From assembly GCA_000827205.1 (NCBI GenBank), contig KN832570.1, positions 154,879-218,878 of the forward strand: 64,000 nucleotides of DNA. Reading direction: 5' to 3'. This document shows positions 54,520 through 64,000 of the stretch, one piece after another. Every line of letters begins with the position of its first letter. Position 1 is the first letter of the stretch. The notes beneath the pieces were generated by a model. The model ran no database searches. It was given only the letters and a program-made list of their open reading frames with translations, and was not told the origin of the DNA. The stretch comes from Plicaturopsis crispa FD-325 SS-3 (Eukaryota; Basidiomycota; Agaricomycetes; Amylocorticiales; Amylocorticiaceae). A program made the position numbers and the translations under genes.

Positions 54520-57500
54520 ATGTCACTGGGCTCGCTACACGTCGCCGGCAACGGCTCCACCCCCTCCCACCCCATCCTCTCCCTCACTCAGCTCATCGAC
54601 GAGCGCGCATCCTCCCTCCCCCACGCTCCAGCCATCCACACCATCCTCCCCTCCTCATGGGCCGTGCACACCCTCTCCTATACCCAGCTCCGCCAGGCTA
54701 TCTATCGCCTCGCGTGGCATTACGATGGCTTGGGCCTGCGCTTGAAGGATGGAGGGGAAGGAGAGGTAGGGGAGAGGGTGGTGGGCATCTTCGCACAGTC
54801 GAGTCTGACGCTGACGTTCACGGAGTTCGCGCTGCATCGCCTCGGGTGTACGGCGCTGTTGATATCGCCGAATAATAGCGCGAGCGCGGTAGCGGCGCTG
54901 TTGAAGGCCACGGGCGCGCATACGTTGATTGTAGGCGGGCAGCCTAGCGCGGACGTCGGCGGCCAGCCTAGCGCGGACGTCGGTGGGCAGCCGAGTGCCG
55001 ATATGGGCGATGCGGGGAAAGGAAGGATGTGGGACGTCGCGAAGGAGGCGCTGAGCATACTCGCCGAGGGTGTGTTCCTTCCTTCCCTCTTCCTTCCCTC
55101 TTCCCTTTCCTCGTCTCTTTTCCCTCCCTGTCCCCTCGTCTTCCGTACACTTAGCTAACAACCGGCGCAGACAAACACGCACTAACCCTCCTCCCCGAAC
55201 GCGTCTTCCCGCTCTTCGGGCCCGACGGCGTCGCCCCCCTCAACACCTCCTCCCACGTTGACGACAAGGATACTAAGGATGGTGATAAGGCAGGGGAAGA
55301 AGGGCTGGCAGAGGTGCCGCCGTACCCGAGCCTGCTGACGCCGGAGGAGGAGCATGAAAGGCCGGCGATTATTCTGCATAGTAGTGGGTCGGTGCGTTGT
55401 TTTTCTGCATCGATTCGTTCTCTTTCCCTCGTCGCGTTTCTTGCTCGAGGCGTTTCGGTGTATCTTCGCGGGTACTCTTGTGTACGCGTACGCGTACTCT
55501 TGTGTATCTGCGCGTTCCTGTTTGGTCGTCGCCTTTCTGCTTGTTCGTCGCGGTCTTGCGCGTCTGCGCGTACGCGTTTCTTGCTCGTTTCCTACTCGTA
55601 CGCGTATGTCTGCGCGTTTCTGTTTCGCGTTCGCGCATTTCTTGCTCGTCTACGCGTTTCTCGTCTGCGTATTCTCCTATTCTTGTGCGCGATCGCGTAT
55701 GCTCGTGCTCTCGCACTCACACGTCGGCACACTCTGTTCCCGCCTCACCACATTATCGCCATTCACCCACGTTCCCGTTCCCTTCTCTTTCATCCTCCCT
55801 ATCCCCGTCCGTCTCCTTTTCCATTCCGCTCGCCTCCCCTCCCCCCTCCCCCCCTCTCCCCCTCTCCCCTCCTTCCTTAACTAACCCCCCCTCCTTTGCA
55901 CACAACAGACCGGCCACCCAAAACCCCTCGTCGGCACCCACCGCACCGTGGTCGCGAACGGCGCGTGGAACTTTGGGCTGAGGGGGGCGACTGTTTTGCC
56001 GCTGTGAGTTTTTTTTCTTTGTTGGAGGGTTTTTGTGTTGGGTTTGAGTGGGAGGCATTTCCGTTCTCGACGTGCTACACCCTCATCCCCGGCATTGTCT
56101 TTCTCGCTTCGTTTCGTTCGTGTTTCGTCCCGTCCTCCCCGTTCCCGCCCCGCTTCGTTCCCTTCTCGTCCCGTCTCCCTCGTACCCTCTTCTCCCGCTC
56201 CCCTCGTTCCCTTTCCCACCCTCCTCGTTTTCTTTCCTTGTCCGCCCTCGTTCCCTCCCTCCCCTTGTTCGCCCTCGTTCCGCCTACGTTACTCCGCACT
56301 TCATTCCTTTTTCCTCGTTTTTCCTCGTCCCCCCTTTTTTTTGCGTCATGTCGTCTTCCTCGTAACTCACGCGCCTCCCTCCACAGCTACCACGGCTTCG
56401 GCCACCACTCCACCCTCCGCTGCCTCTCCGCCGCCCAGCCCCTCTCCGTCTTCCCCCCGCACCTCCCCCTCACCGCGGCTAATATACTGCGCTTCTTCTC
56501 CGCCGTCGACGATTTTTATTCCGCCCACCCCTCCCTCCTCTCGTCTTCCCAGGCTAGACAGGTACTTTCCCCTCAGTTTCCCCCCCCTTCGTTGAGTGTA
56601 GATGCTGACTGGGTTGGGACTTATAGGCGGCCGTCCAAGGCAAGACCCCACAACAACTCAAGGAAGAAGGACAAGCAGAGGAACCCCTCCAACAGCTCTT
56701 CGCAGTCGCCTACGTGCTCAAGCTGCTCGCGGAGGACGCGCAGGCTGCGGGGAGGCTGGCGAGGTTCGGGGTGGTTAGTTATGCGGGGAGTGCGTTGCCT
56801 GATGGTGCGTTTTCCTCTATCTATTTTATGGGTTTCCTCTATCTATTTTATGGGGGTACTGCGCGTGCCCGAGTTCGCTGGCGTTGGGTGGGCTAGCATT
56901 GAGTTCGCGCGCGGCCGAGTTCGTTGGCGTTGTTCTGTGCAATTTTCGCGCGCACGTCCACTGCGCTGTGTTGTTCTGTGCACTCTCCCTACCATACGCT
57001 AACACTTCCTCCTCCCCTCCAACAGAAATCGGCGACGCCCTAACCGCCCGCGGCGTCTCCCTCCTCTCGCAGTACGGCACCACCGAAACAGGCTCCATCC
57101 TCACCTCCGCGCGCGTCTTTTCGGAGGACAAGGCGTGGAACTGGCTCCGGCCGAGCGAGAGCGCGAAGAGGTTTTTGAGGATGGAGAGGGTTGGGGGTGC
57201 GGAGGGTGAGTTCTGTTTATTCGTTGGTTAACGTGGAAATTTGCGACTCAATTTGCACTCGTTACCCATCTCGTGAACTTGTCCCACTCGCCGCTCGTTA
57301 CTCGTGTTTTCGGTCACTCGACTCGATTCATCTGGCCTACCCGACGTATCTCCGCCCACTCGACTCCTTTCGCTAACCAACGCCGCCCAACGCCAACCTC
57401 CAACGCCGACCAACGCCAAATCCAACTCGCTCATAAACCTACTACCCGCCCCCTCGCCATCCGTGTTGCTTTGTAACCTCGCCCACACAGACGACCCCGA

Positions 57501-60500
57501 AAGCACCTACGAAGCCGTCGTCCTCCCGGGCTACCCCTCCCTCGCCATCGCCAGCCGCCCCGACGGCTCCTTCGCCACCAAGGACCTCTTCGTCCGTCAC
57601 CCGGATCATGATGATTGGTGGAAATATGTGGGGAGGTTGGATGATACGTTGACGCAGACGCTTGGGGTGAGTTTTCGATTCTTTTATCCTGTCTTACACA
57701 CACACACACACGTCGCCAACGCACGCATCGTACGCGCACGCATACATCGTGCACATGCGCGTCGTATACGTACATACGTCGTACACATCGTGCATCGTGC
57801 ATGCATACATCGTGCTCGCACACACCATACACATGCATCGTACACTCGGTTGTACGCGCGCGCATCGTATACACGCTCCATCCCACTCTACAACCCAACC
57901 ACTCACACCTCCCTCCCCTCTCCCACACCCAACACTAACCCTCCCTTCTTAGGAAAAAACCAACCCCGTCCCCATCGAGCTCACCCTCCGCGGCGCGAGC
58001 GCCTACATCGACCAAGCCATCGTCTTCGGCGCCGGCCGCCCGCAGATCGGCGCGCTCGTGCTGTTGAGCGAGCAGGCTGTGGCGGATGGGCTGGTGGCTC
58101 CTGCTAAGGATGGTGAGTGCATAGCAATTGAGGGGAGGGAAGGCACTAACGCGGCCGGAGTAGACGCAGCTAAGGACGATGGTAAGCCCCCCCCCCCCAC
58201 CCCTCCCCCCACCACCGCCCAGGATGATGCTAAACAAACCTCTATCCCCACAGCCACGCCCCAATACGACGTCGAGACCCCCCGCGCCGCGCTCCTCTCC
58301 GCCATCTGGCCCGCCGTCGCTCTGGCGAACCGCGACGCGCCGAGCCACTCGCAGCTCGTGCCGGAGCTGATCGCGTTCCTCCCGCCGGGGACGGACGTGC
58401 CGCTGGCGACGAAGGGGAGCATTTTGAGGCCGGCGTGTTATGCGCGGTTTGGGAGGGAGATCGGTGAGTCGCTAGAGTTTTGAGTTGGGTGTGTGGGGGC
58501 GGGGTGTCGGACTGAGTGCATTGTGTCGACGCGTGCGCTCACACCTTCGCTGTCATACACCACTGCCACACACGTACCCTCCCTCACACGCGTATCCTCC
58601 CTCAGACGCGTATCCTCGCTAACACGTACTTTCGCAGAGGCCGTCTACGAGCGCTACGAATCCGCCGACGCCACCAAGCCCAAGCTCGCCCTCACCATCC
58701 CCGAGCTCCAATCCTTCCTCTCCGACGCCATCGCGCGCACCCTCGGCGCCGCCCGCGCGGCAGGGCTGAAGGAGGACACGGATTTGTTTAATTTCGGGAT
58801 CGACTCGCTGCAGGCGACGAGGGTGAGGATGCTGGTGGTGAGGGAGGTGGATGTGGGGGAGGGGGTGGTTTCGCAGAATGGTTAGTCTACGCGTCCACTC
58901 TTACCCTACTTTTCCCTGCGCGAGCGAGTGGAGGGTGGTACGGATGCTAATGTGATATGACGGTGATGGCACAGTGGTATACGAACACCCCTCCATCGAG
59001 CAGCTCGCCGCGCACCTCTACGCGCTGCGCACCGGCACGGGCGCGGTCGACAAGGCCGCAGAGGCCGCGCGCGTGCACGACACCATGCGCCAGCTGCTCG
59101 ATAAGTACGCGTCACGCCTCGACACGCACTCTCCCTCCCCCTCCGCCTCTAGTGCAATGGACGAAGAGGGACACGTGGTAGTGCTAACAGGCACCACGGG
59201 CTCGCTCGGCGCGCACATCATCCACCGGCTGCTCTCGCGCTCGGACGTGCGGCGCGTCATTGCCCTGGCACGCGCGTCGTCGGATGCACAGGCGCTCGAG
59301 CGTGTGAAAGCGTCGTTGGAGCAGCGGAAGCTCCCGCCATTTGATGTGGGGCGCGTGCGTGCGTATGCGGCGGATTTGGACAAGGACGGGCTGGGGCTGT
59401 CGGAGGCGGCGTATGGGGAGATTAGGGATGAGGCGACGGCGGTGGTTCATGTGAGTGATTTTTGTGTCTTGGGGGTAAGGTGTGGTGTGGGTACGGTGTG
59501 CTGATTGGGTGTCTTGGGGGTGTAGAACGGGTGGAGCGTGAACTTTAACCTCGGGGTGGAGTCGTTCGAGGCTGATAATATCCGCGGTAAGCCCCTCCCC
59601 TCTCCCTCTCCGTGCCGCATTTGTGCTGACATACCACGACACGCTGTGCACAGGCGCCTTCAACCTCCTAAACCTCTGCCTCCGCTCCCCGCGCGCGGCC
59701 CCCGCAAGCTTCTACTTCTCCTCGTCCGTGAGCGCGCGGCAGGGGATCTGGAGCGAGACGGCGCCCGAGGCGATCACGGACGACCCCGCGTACGCCGCGC
59801 CGACGGGGTACGCGCGCAGCAAGTGGATCACGGAGAACTTGTGCCGGCGCGCGGCGGAGGAGCGAGGCATACATGCGGGCGTGCTGAGGATTGGGCAGAT
59901 GGTGGGGGATACGGAGTTGTGAGTTCCTTGCGCTTTTCATGGCGTGTTGCGTATATGTGTGTGGGGTGCTGATGGTGTGTGTGATAGCGGTGTGTGGAAT
60001 ACGACGGAGGCGATCCCGCTGCTGTTCAGGAGCGCACAGGTGGTGCACGCGCTGCCCCTGCTCGACGACGTGCGTCCCCTCCCCTCCCTCCCCCCTTCGC
60101 ATGCATTGTTACTAACAACTTTGCATTGCGCTGCAGCACCCATCCTTCCTCCCCGTCGACGTCGCAGCGTCCGCGATCGCCGAGATCGTCGGGCGCGGGA
60201 GCCTCGGCGCGGCGTCCGCGCGGCTCTACCACATCGTGAACCCGCAGATGACGACCTCCTGGGCGGAGATCCTCGACTTCCTCAAGCAGGCCGGGCTCGC
60301 GTTTGAGGCGGTCGATCGCCACGAGTGGATCCGCCGCCTCGAGGGCGGCCCGAGCGACCCTGCGGTCAACCCGACGTTTAAGCTCCTCGTGCGTACTCCT
60401 CTCGTTGTGTCATGTATTTGTGTGGGTGTGTGGGTATGGGTTTGACTAACGGTGTTGTGTTGGGCGGTGCAGGACTTCTTCCGCAACCGGTACGGCCGCG

Positions 60501-60643
60501 CGGGCACGCTCCCGCCGTCGATACGCTTCGAGACGGTGGAGACGGGCAAGGTCGCGCCCAGCATCTCCGCGACGCGCCCCGTGGACGCCGCGCTCGTCGC
60601 CAAGTGGGTCGCGTACTGGCGCGAGATCGGCTTCTTGAACTAG
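54520..60643 (+). CDS. Adenylate-forming reductase (A-T-R, NRPS-like)
   Basis: Three-domain enzyme that activates a carboxylic acid with ATP, holds it on a phosphopantetheine arm and reduces it with NAD(P)H. Adenylation: ILHSSGSTGHPKPLVGTHR (A3, split by a 517-nt intron after SSGS), LPLYHGFGHHSTLRC, LLSQYGTTETGSIL (A5), ATKDLFVRH, WKYVGRLDDTL (A8). Thiolation: DLFNFGIDSLQATR with the Ser for the cofactor. Reductase: VVVLTGTTGSLGAHIIHRLL (Rossmann), ASFYFSSSVSARQGIW, YARSKWITENLC (YxxxK), VLRIGQMVGDT and a tail ending YWREIGFLN. No condensation domain. Roughly 1050-1100 residues. Similar basidiomycete enzymes act on aryl or amino acids outside lysine synthesis; the substrate is unknown. At least five introns exceed 200 nt. 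The 8-residue motif GGQPSADV is repeated three times in the adenylation domain. Confidence 0.9.
54934..55005 (+). repeat. In-frame 24-bp coding repeat, three copies
   Basis: Encodes GGQPSADV, GGQPSADV, GGQPSADM. It is a surface-loop-type expansion in the adenylation domain, with the frame preserved. Confidence 0.9.
55392..55908 (+). repeat. 517-nt pyrimidine-rich repetitive intron
   Basis: Built from variants of GCGTACGCGTTTCTTGCTCG and CTGCGCGTTTCT, then a C/T tract. It sits inside the A3 motif between SSGS and TGHPK. Donor TCG|GTGCGT, acceptor AACAG|ACC. Confidence 0.8.
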
Positions 60644-60713
60644 ACGAGTATATAGGGATTGGACGAGTATATAAGGAAGCGGGAGGTGGGAGGTTAGAAC
60701 ACTGTTGAACTGT

Positions 60714-60914
60714 TGTAGGGGGACGTATTCTGTGGTCAATGTAGCCTCTCGAGTAGAGCCTTATAATGGAAACGATACTTGCGTCGTACCTCTTGAGGTC
60801 AAGGAGTGAGCTGAAGATACAAAGAAATACAGCAAGGACTATATAGGCTGCGAGACAAAGCAAGACGCGTTGCGCCGCACGGAATCCTCGTGTAGACGCT
60901 TACCGAACCCTACA
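60714..60914. repeat. Left 201-bp direct repeat (putative 5' LTR)
   Basis: TG...CA ends with 7-bp inverted tips; a TATATAG box-like site at 60840-60846. Confidence 0.8.
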
Positions 60915-60935
60915 TCCGCTCCCCACTTTGAATAT

Positions 60936-60955
60936 CAACCATCCCTGGTTGATCC
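60936..60955. repeat. 8-bp hairpin just inside the left repeat
   Basis: ATCAACCA and TGGTTGAT form a perfect stem around a four-base loop. The second arm begins TGG like a tRNA-complementary primer site, but it is about 27 bp from the repeat, so this reading is weak. Confidence 0.4.
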
Positions 60956-61069
60956 CCTAACCTAAATCTGACGACACAAGACCTGAACAATTCACGAGCG
61001 AGACAGGCGCGACGGACGATGGTGAACGCGGACGACGCGACGGGGTTAAAACGCGGTGGCGGCAACANN

Positions 61070-61815
61070 NNNNNNNNNNNNNNNNNNNNNNNNNNNNNNN
61101 NNNNNNNNNNNNNNNNNNNNNNNNNNNNNNNNNNNNNNNNNNNNNNNNNNNNNNNNNNNNNNNNNNNNNNNNNNNNNNNNNNNNNNNNNNNNNNNNNNNN
61201 NNNNNNNNNNNNNNNNNNNNNNNNNNNNNNNNNNNNNNNNNNNNNNNNNNNNNNNNNNNNNNNNNNNNNNNNNNNNNNNNNNNNNNNNNNNNNNNNNNNN
61301 NNNNNNNNNNNNNNNNNNNNNNNNNNNNNNNNNNNNNNNNNNNNNNNNNNNNNNNNNNNNNNNNNNNNNNNNNNNNNNNNNNNNNNNNNNNNNNNNNNNN
61401 NNNNNNNNNNNNNNNNNNNNNNNNNNNNNNNNNNNNNNNNNNNNNNNNNNNNNNNNNNNNNNNNNNNNNNNNNNNNNNNNNNNNNNNNNNNNNNNNNNNN
61501 NNNNNNNNNNNNNNNNNNNNNNNNNNNNNNNNNNNNNNNNNNNNNNNNNNNNNNNNNNNNNNNNNNNNNNNNNNNNNNNNNNNNNNNNNNNNNNNNNNNN
61601 NNNNNNNNNNNNNNNNNNNNNNNNNNNNNNNNNNNNNNNNNNNNNNNNNNNNNNNNNNNNNNNNNNNNNNNNNNNNNNNNNNNNNNNNNNNNNNNNNNNN
61701 NNNNNNNNNNNNNNNNNNNNNNNNNNNNNNNNNNNNNNNNNNNNNNNNNNNNNNNNNNNNNNNNNNNNNNNNNNNNNNNNNNNNNNNNNNNNNNNNNNNN
61801 NNNNNNNNNNNNNNN
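61070..61815. other. Assembly gap (746 N)
   Basis: Unresolved bases. Open frames spanning the gap are artefacts. The gap lies wholly inside the putative retroelement, and its true length is unknown. Confidence 0.99.
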
Positions 61816-62088
61816 CCCTGGAACGGCCGAAAAGGCCGACGAAAACGATAGGCGATACGAATGGAAAACATACGAGAAATGCGCGATGGGGAAAACGAGA
61901 ACTTGACGCGACGCGAGACGAGGCGAGACGAGACGATGGCGAACGAGACGAGACGGGCGAAACGAGAAACTTGGCTAGCGCGGATACGGGTGAAAAGTTG
62001 GGTGGGTGAGTGGCGTGTAGATGTGGTGGAGTGGTGTTGAAAGGCAGGGTGAAGGACTTATGTGTTCACCGAGCGTTGGGCTCCAATG

Positions 62089-62289
62089 TGTAGGGGGACG
62101 TATTCTGTGGTCAATGTAGCCTCTCGAGTAGAGCCTTATAATGGAAACGATACTTGCGTCGTACCTCTTGAGGTCAAGGAGTGAGCTGAAGATACAAAGA
62201 AATACAGCAAGGACTATATAGGCTGCGAGACAAAGCAAGACGCGTTGCGCCGCACGGAATCCTCGTGTAGACGCTTACCGAACCCTACA
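62089..62289. repeat. Right 201-bp direct repeat (putative 3' LTR)
   Basis: Same sequence as 60714-60914 with no difference seen, implying a recent insertion or assembly duplication. Confidence 0.8.
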
Positions 62290-62923
62290 CTGTAGAATCT
62301 CGCGCTGTACATGTTATTAGTGAATTAAATAGGCAAAATGTATCTGTTATTCTGTGTCGTTATTTTGGCCGCTGCTACTTACATGTCATTTATCGTGTGT
62401 TTTGCGATCCCTCGAAGTGGGCTGCAAGAACGAGGATCTAAGGGTACAAGGGCTTTGAACTCGGGCATACGGATGTCAGAATAAGATGCGCCAAAAGAAA
62501 TTGCATGATACGACTTTCGTGTCAAGCAAATATGAAGGAGACAACTGTCGTGCGTCCCGCAATTGCATCCTCTGCGCGTGAGGCCCTCTTCTCGTCATGA
62601 GCTACAAGAGCCGATCGGTGACCCTCCAGGAGTGCGTTTGTGGTTGCTGATTGTCAGATCGATGAGAGAATCGGTGGCCAGCTACACAAACAGGATGAGT
62701 TCCTGTTCGCTCAGCAGCGCCGTGTCAAGAAGGAATACAGAGAGCAGTGACCGCTGCCGCAAGAGTAGATACAAAATGGCCGGCATGGCCGGTGGAGTCA
62801 AGGATATAGGACAGCTCAAGAATTGGGTGTACGATCTTGTGTGAGCTGTCATGACAAAATTGACGAAAACATCAGCATGATCGGACGCACAGATGGCAAG
62901 AGGCATACTGGGGTTGTTTGCCA
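62290..62923. other. Intergenic region right of the element
   Basis: Original flank of the insertion site. No gene recognised. Confidence 0.5.
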
Positions 62924-64000
62924 TCAATTGTCTAGTTTTGGATGCGATATGAAGATGGTGACCGCGGTGCGTCCCACAGGCTTCCGCGGGAGACGCCTGA
63001 TATCCTCTACATGCGAAGCCTCTTCGCTTAGCAGCACTACCACTTCCTCGAGGGCTCCCGTCGTAGCAAGGTAGCGGGATTCAATCATGTCCGCAAGAAC
63101 GCCGTCCGTCAAGCGCAGTTTACATCGAAAGGTGAGCGACCGGAGGTGCGGGAGGAGGTGCGTTCCCGCGCCGGCATGCGTCATGAGCTGAAGAAATCGA
63201 TCGGTGACCCACGGAGGCTCATCAGAGCTAGGATAACAGTCGTTGATACTCAATTTAGTGAGCGGCGTCGTGATTAACTGTAAGCACTCGAGAAGTTCTT
63301 CTTCGCTCGAGGTAATGGTGGTGACAGAGAGCTCGGAGAGGGGTGGCCGTGATCGCGAGAGAAATTCTTTGAGAGGAGCCATGCCAGAAAGAGTTTCGAT
63401 ATGGAGGGTGCGGAGGGCAGGGAGGGTGAGGTGTCTAAACGCATGCACCACAGTTTCGCCCGAAGCGTGAAGAGATGTAAGTGTGTGTGCCGTGACATCG
63501 TATAGGGATTGCGAGTGGGAGAGGTCATGCATGCCATATGTGAAGTGCTTCAGTCTTACGAAACGTTGCAATATGTGCAGAATGCTGTCGGAAGAAATGG
63601 TGTCGATCGAAAGACGCTCGAGCTGCGACCACGGGCCGTTATGCCATAAGTGATGCGACACAATACCAGGGGTGGAACCTCGCCATTTCAGGCTCCGTAA
63701 ACCATGGGCAGCTTGGAGAGAATCCCATGCCCATGTCGTAGGTCTAGCATCGAGGGGAATTGAGAAAAACTCAAAGGACATTGTTCCGGATAGGATACCA
63801 GCAGGTATAAGACGCGCGAGAGGATGATGCTCAGTATAAAGCACGGACATGTGTGATACAACCCGGCCTGGCGCGTCAGACTCCAGGATTGAGAAGGAAT
63901 CGTCGGAGATGCCGTCCAGAACGACGGTCAAGGGACACGAGCCTGACCGGCTCAGCCATGTCCTGATCCACTCCGGGCTCGGACTGTGCGAAGGGCCGGA
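62924..64000 (-). CDS. F-box-like protein, 5' end beyond window
   Basis: Open frame of at least 358 residues reaching the right edge; the N-terminus, including any F-box, is outside. It enters with EWIRTWLSRSGSCPLTVVLD, the segment that follows the F-box in many Agaricomycete family members. Leucine-rich blocks follow (LRSLKWRGSTPGIV, LERLSIDTISSDSILHIL, LPALRTLHIETLSGM). The end, HLLPHLRSLTFRCKLRLTDG then VLADMIESR, parallels HLAPHLTFLSLLKC and DGVLADMVQSR of the 45301 gene, so they are related. No intron seen in this part. Function unknown. Confidence 0.75.
   Translation of the reverse strand, partial: SGPSHSPSPEWIRTWLSRSGSCPLTVVLDGISDDSFSILESDAPGRVVSHMSVLYTEHHPLARLIPAGILSGTMSFEFFSIPLDARPTTWAWDSLQAAHGLRSLKWRGSTPGIVSHHLWHNGPWSQLERLSIDTISSDSILHILQRFVRLKHFTYGMHDLSHSQSLYDVTAHTLTSLHASGETVVHAFRHLTLPALRTLHIETLSGMAPLKEFLSRSRPPLSELSVTTITSSEEELLECLQLITTPLTKLSINDCYPSSDEPPWVTDRFLQLMTHAGAGTHLLPHLRSLTFRCKLRLTDGVLADMIESRYLATTGALEEVVVLLSEEASHVEDIRRLPRKPVGRTAVTIFISHPKLDN

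Larger units (their letters stand above)
60714..62289. mobile_element. LTR-retrotransposon-like element around an assembly gap
   Basis: Two direct 201-bp repeats, identical as read, bound a 1174-bp interior (of which 746 are N). The repeats begin TGTAGGG and end CCCTACA, the TG...CA ends usual for LTRs. CTGT directly precedes the left repeat and follows the right one (ACTGT on both sides if the last A is shared), consistent with a target-site duplication. The visible interior is purine-rich with GAGACGA words and no clear gag or pol. A primer-binding site or polypurine tract directly next to the LTRs is not evident. It could be a full element collapsed in assembly or a non-autonomous (TRIM-like) one. 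Inserted 71 bp after the reductase stop. Confidence 0.7.

Noticed and set aside
60714-60914. Reading the 201-bp repeat as a MITE because of its 7-bp inverted tips
   Set aside because: Two direct copies bound one interior, and the likely target duplication flanks the pair rather than each copy, which fits LTRs better.
61019-62009. Long open frames across the N run
   Set aside because: They exist only because undefined bases are read as open; the defined flanks are purine-rich repeats without a domain.

Overview
The window is nuclear DNA of a filamentous basidiomycete, most likely an Agaricomycete. Genes are split by many short introns (about 40-60 nt, GT...AG). Family content fits: a DUF6533-type membrane protein, several divergent F-box/LRR-like proteins, an adenylate-forming reductase, an Amt/Mep ammonium transporter and an allantoate-permease-type MFS carrier. 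No bacterial operon, CRISPR array or convincing tRNA or rRNA gene was seen. All gene models were spliced by eye.

Layout. 0-5 kb: a degenerate ~172-bp tandem repeat, a short CCCTAA telomere-like tract, an SH3-domain protein, then about 3 kb without a convincing gene. 5-8.6 kb: ammonium transporter with GATA-type sites upstream. 8.6-15.2 kb: four related F-box genes arranged as a repeated convergent pair (+ - + -); the second is probably broken by a frameshift. 16.4-18.9 kb: a divergent pair, small hypothetical protein and another F-box protein. 19-25.7 kb: secreted Dcr2-like metallophosphatase, amino-acid permease and O-fucosyltransferase-like protein, all on the minus strand. 26-28 kb: eIF3 subunit g and a small Cys-rich protein, tail to tail. 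28.5-30 kb: an inverted, decayed fragment of the O-fucosyltransferase gene running into a ~435-bp tandem repeat. 30.4-42.6 kb: pepsin-like protease, DUF6533 protein, DHA2-type MFS carrier, COP9 signalosome subunit 3 and a WrbA-type quinone reductase. 43-48.3 kb: two paralogous F-box-like genes flanking a third. 48.7-60.6 kb: a divergent pair, allantoate-permease-like MFS carrier and three-domain adenylate-forming reductase (A-T-R), both with unusually long, repeat-filled introns. 60.7-62.3 kb: an LTR-retrotransposon-like element with identical 201-bp direct repeats around an assembly gap. 62.9-64 kb: an F-box-like gene cut by the window edge.

Most genes are unrelated housekeeping or transport functions. 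The functional groupings the sequence suggests are the permease/reductase pair, which shares one short promoter region and may form a minimal specialised-metabolism locus, and the F-box clusters, which show recent local duplication and decay.
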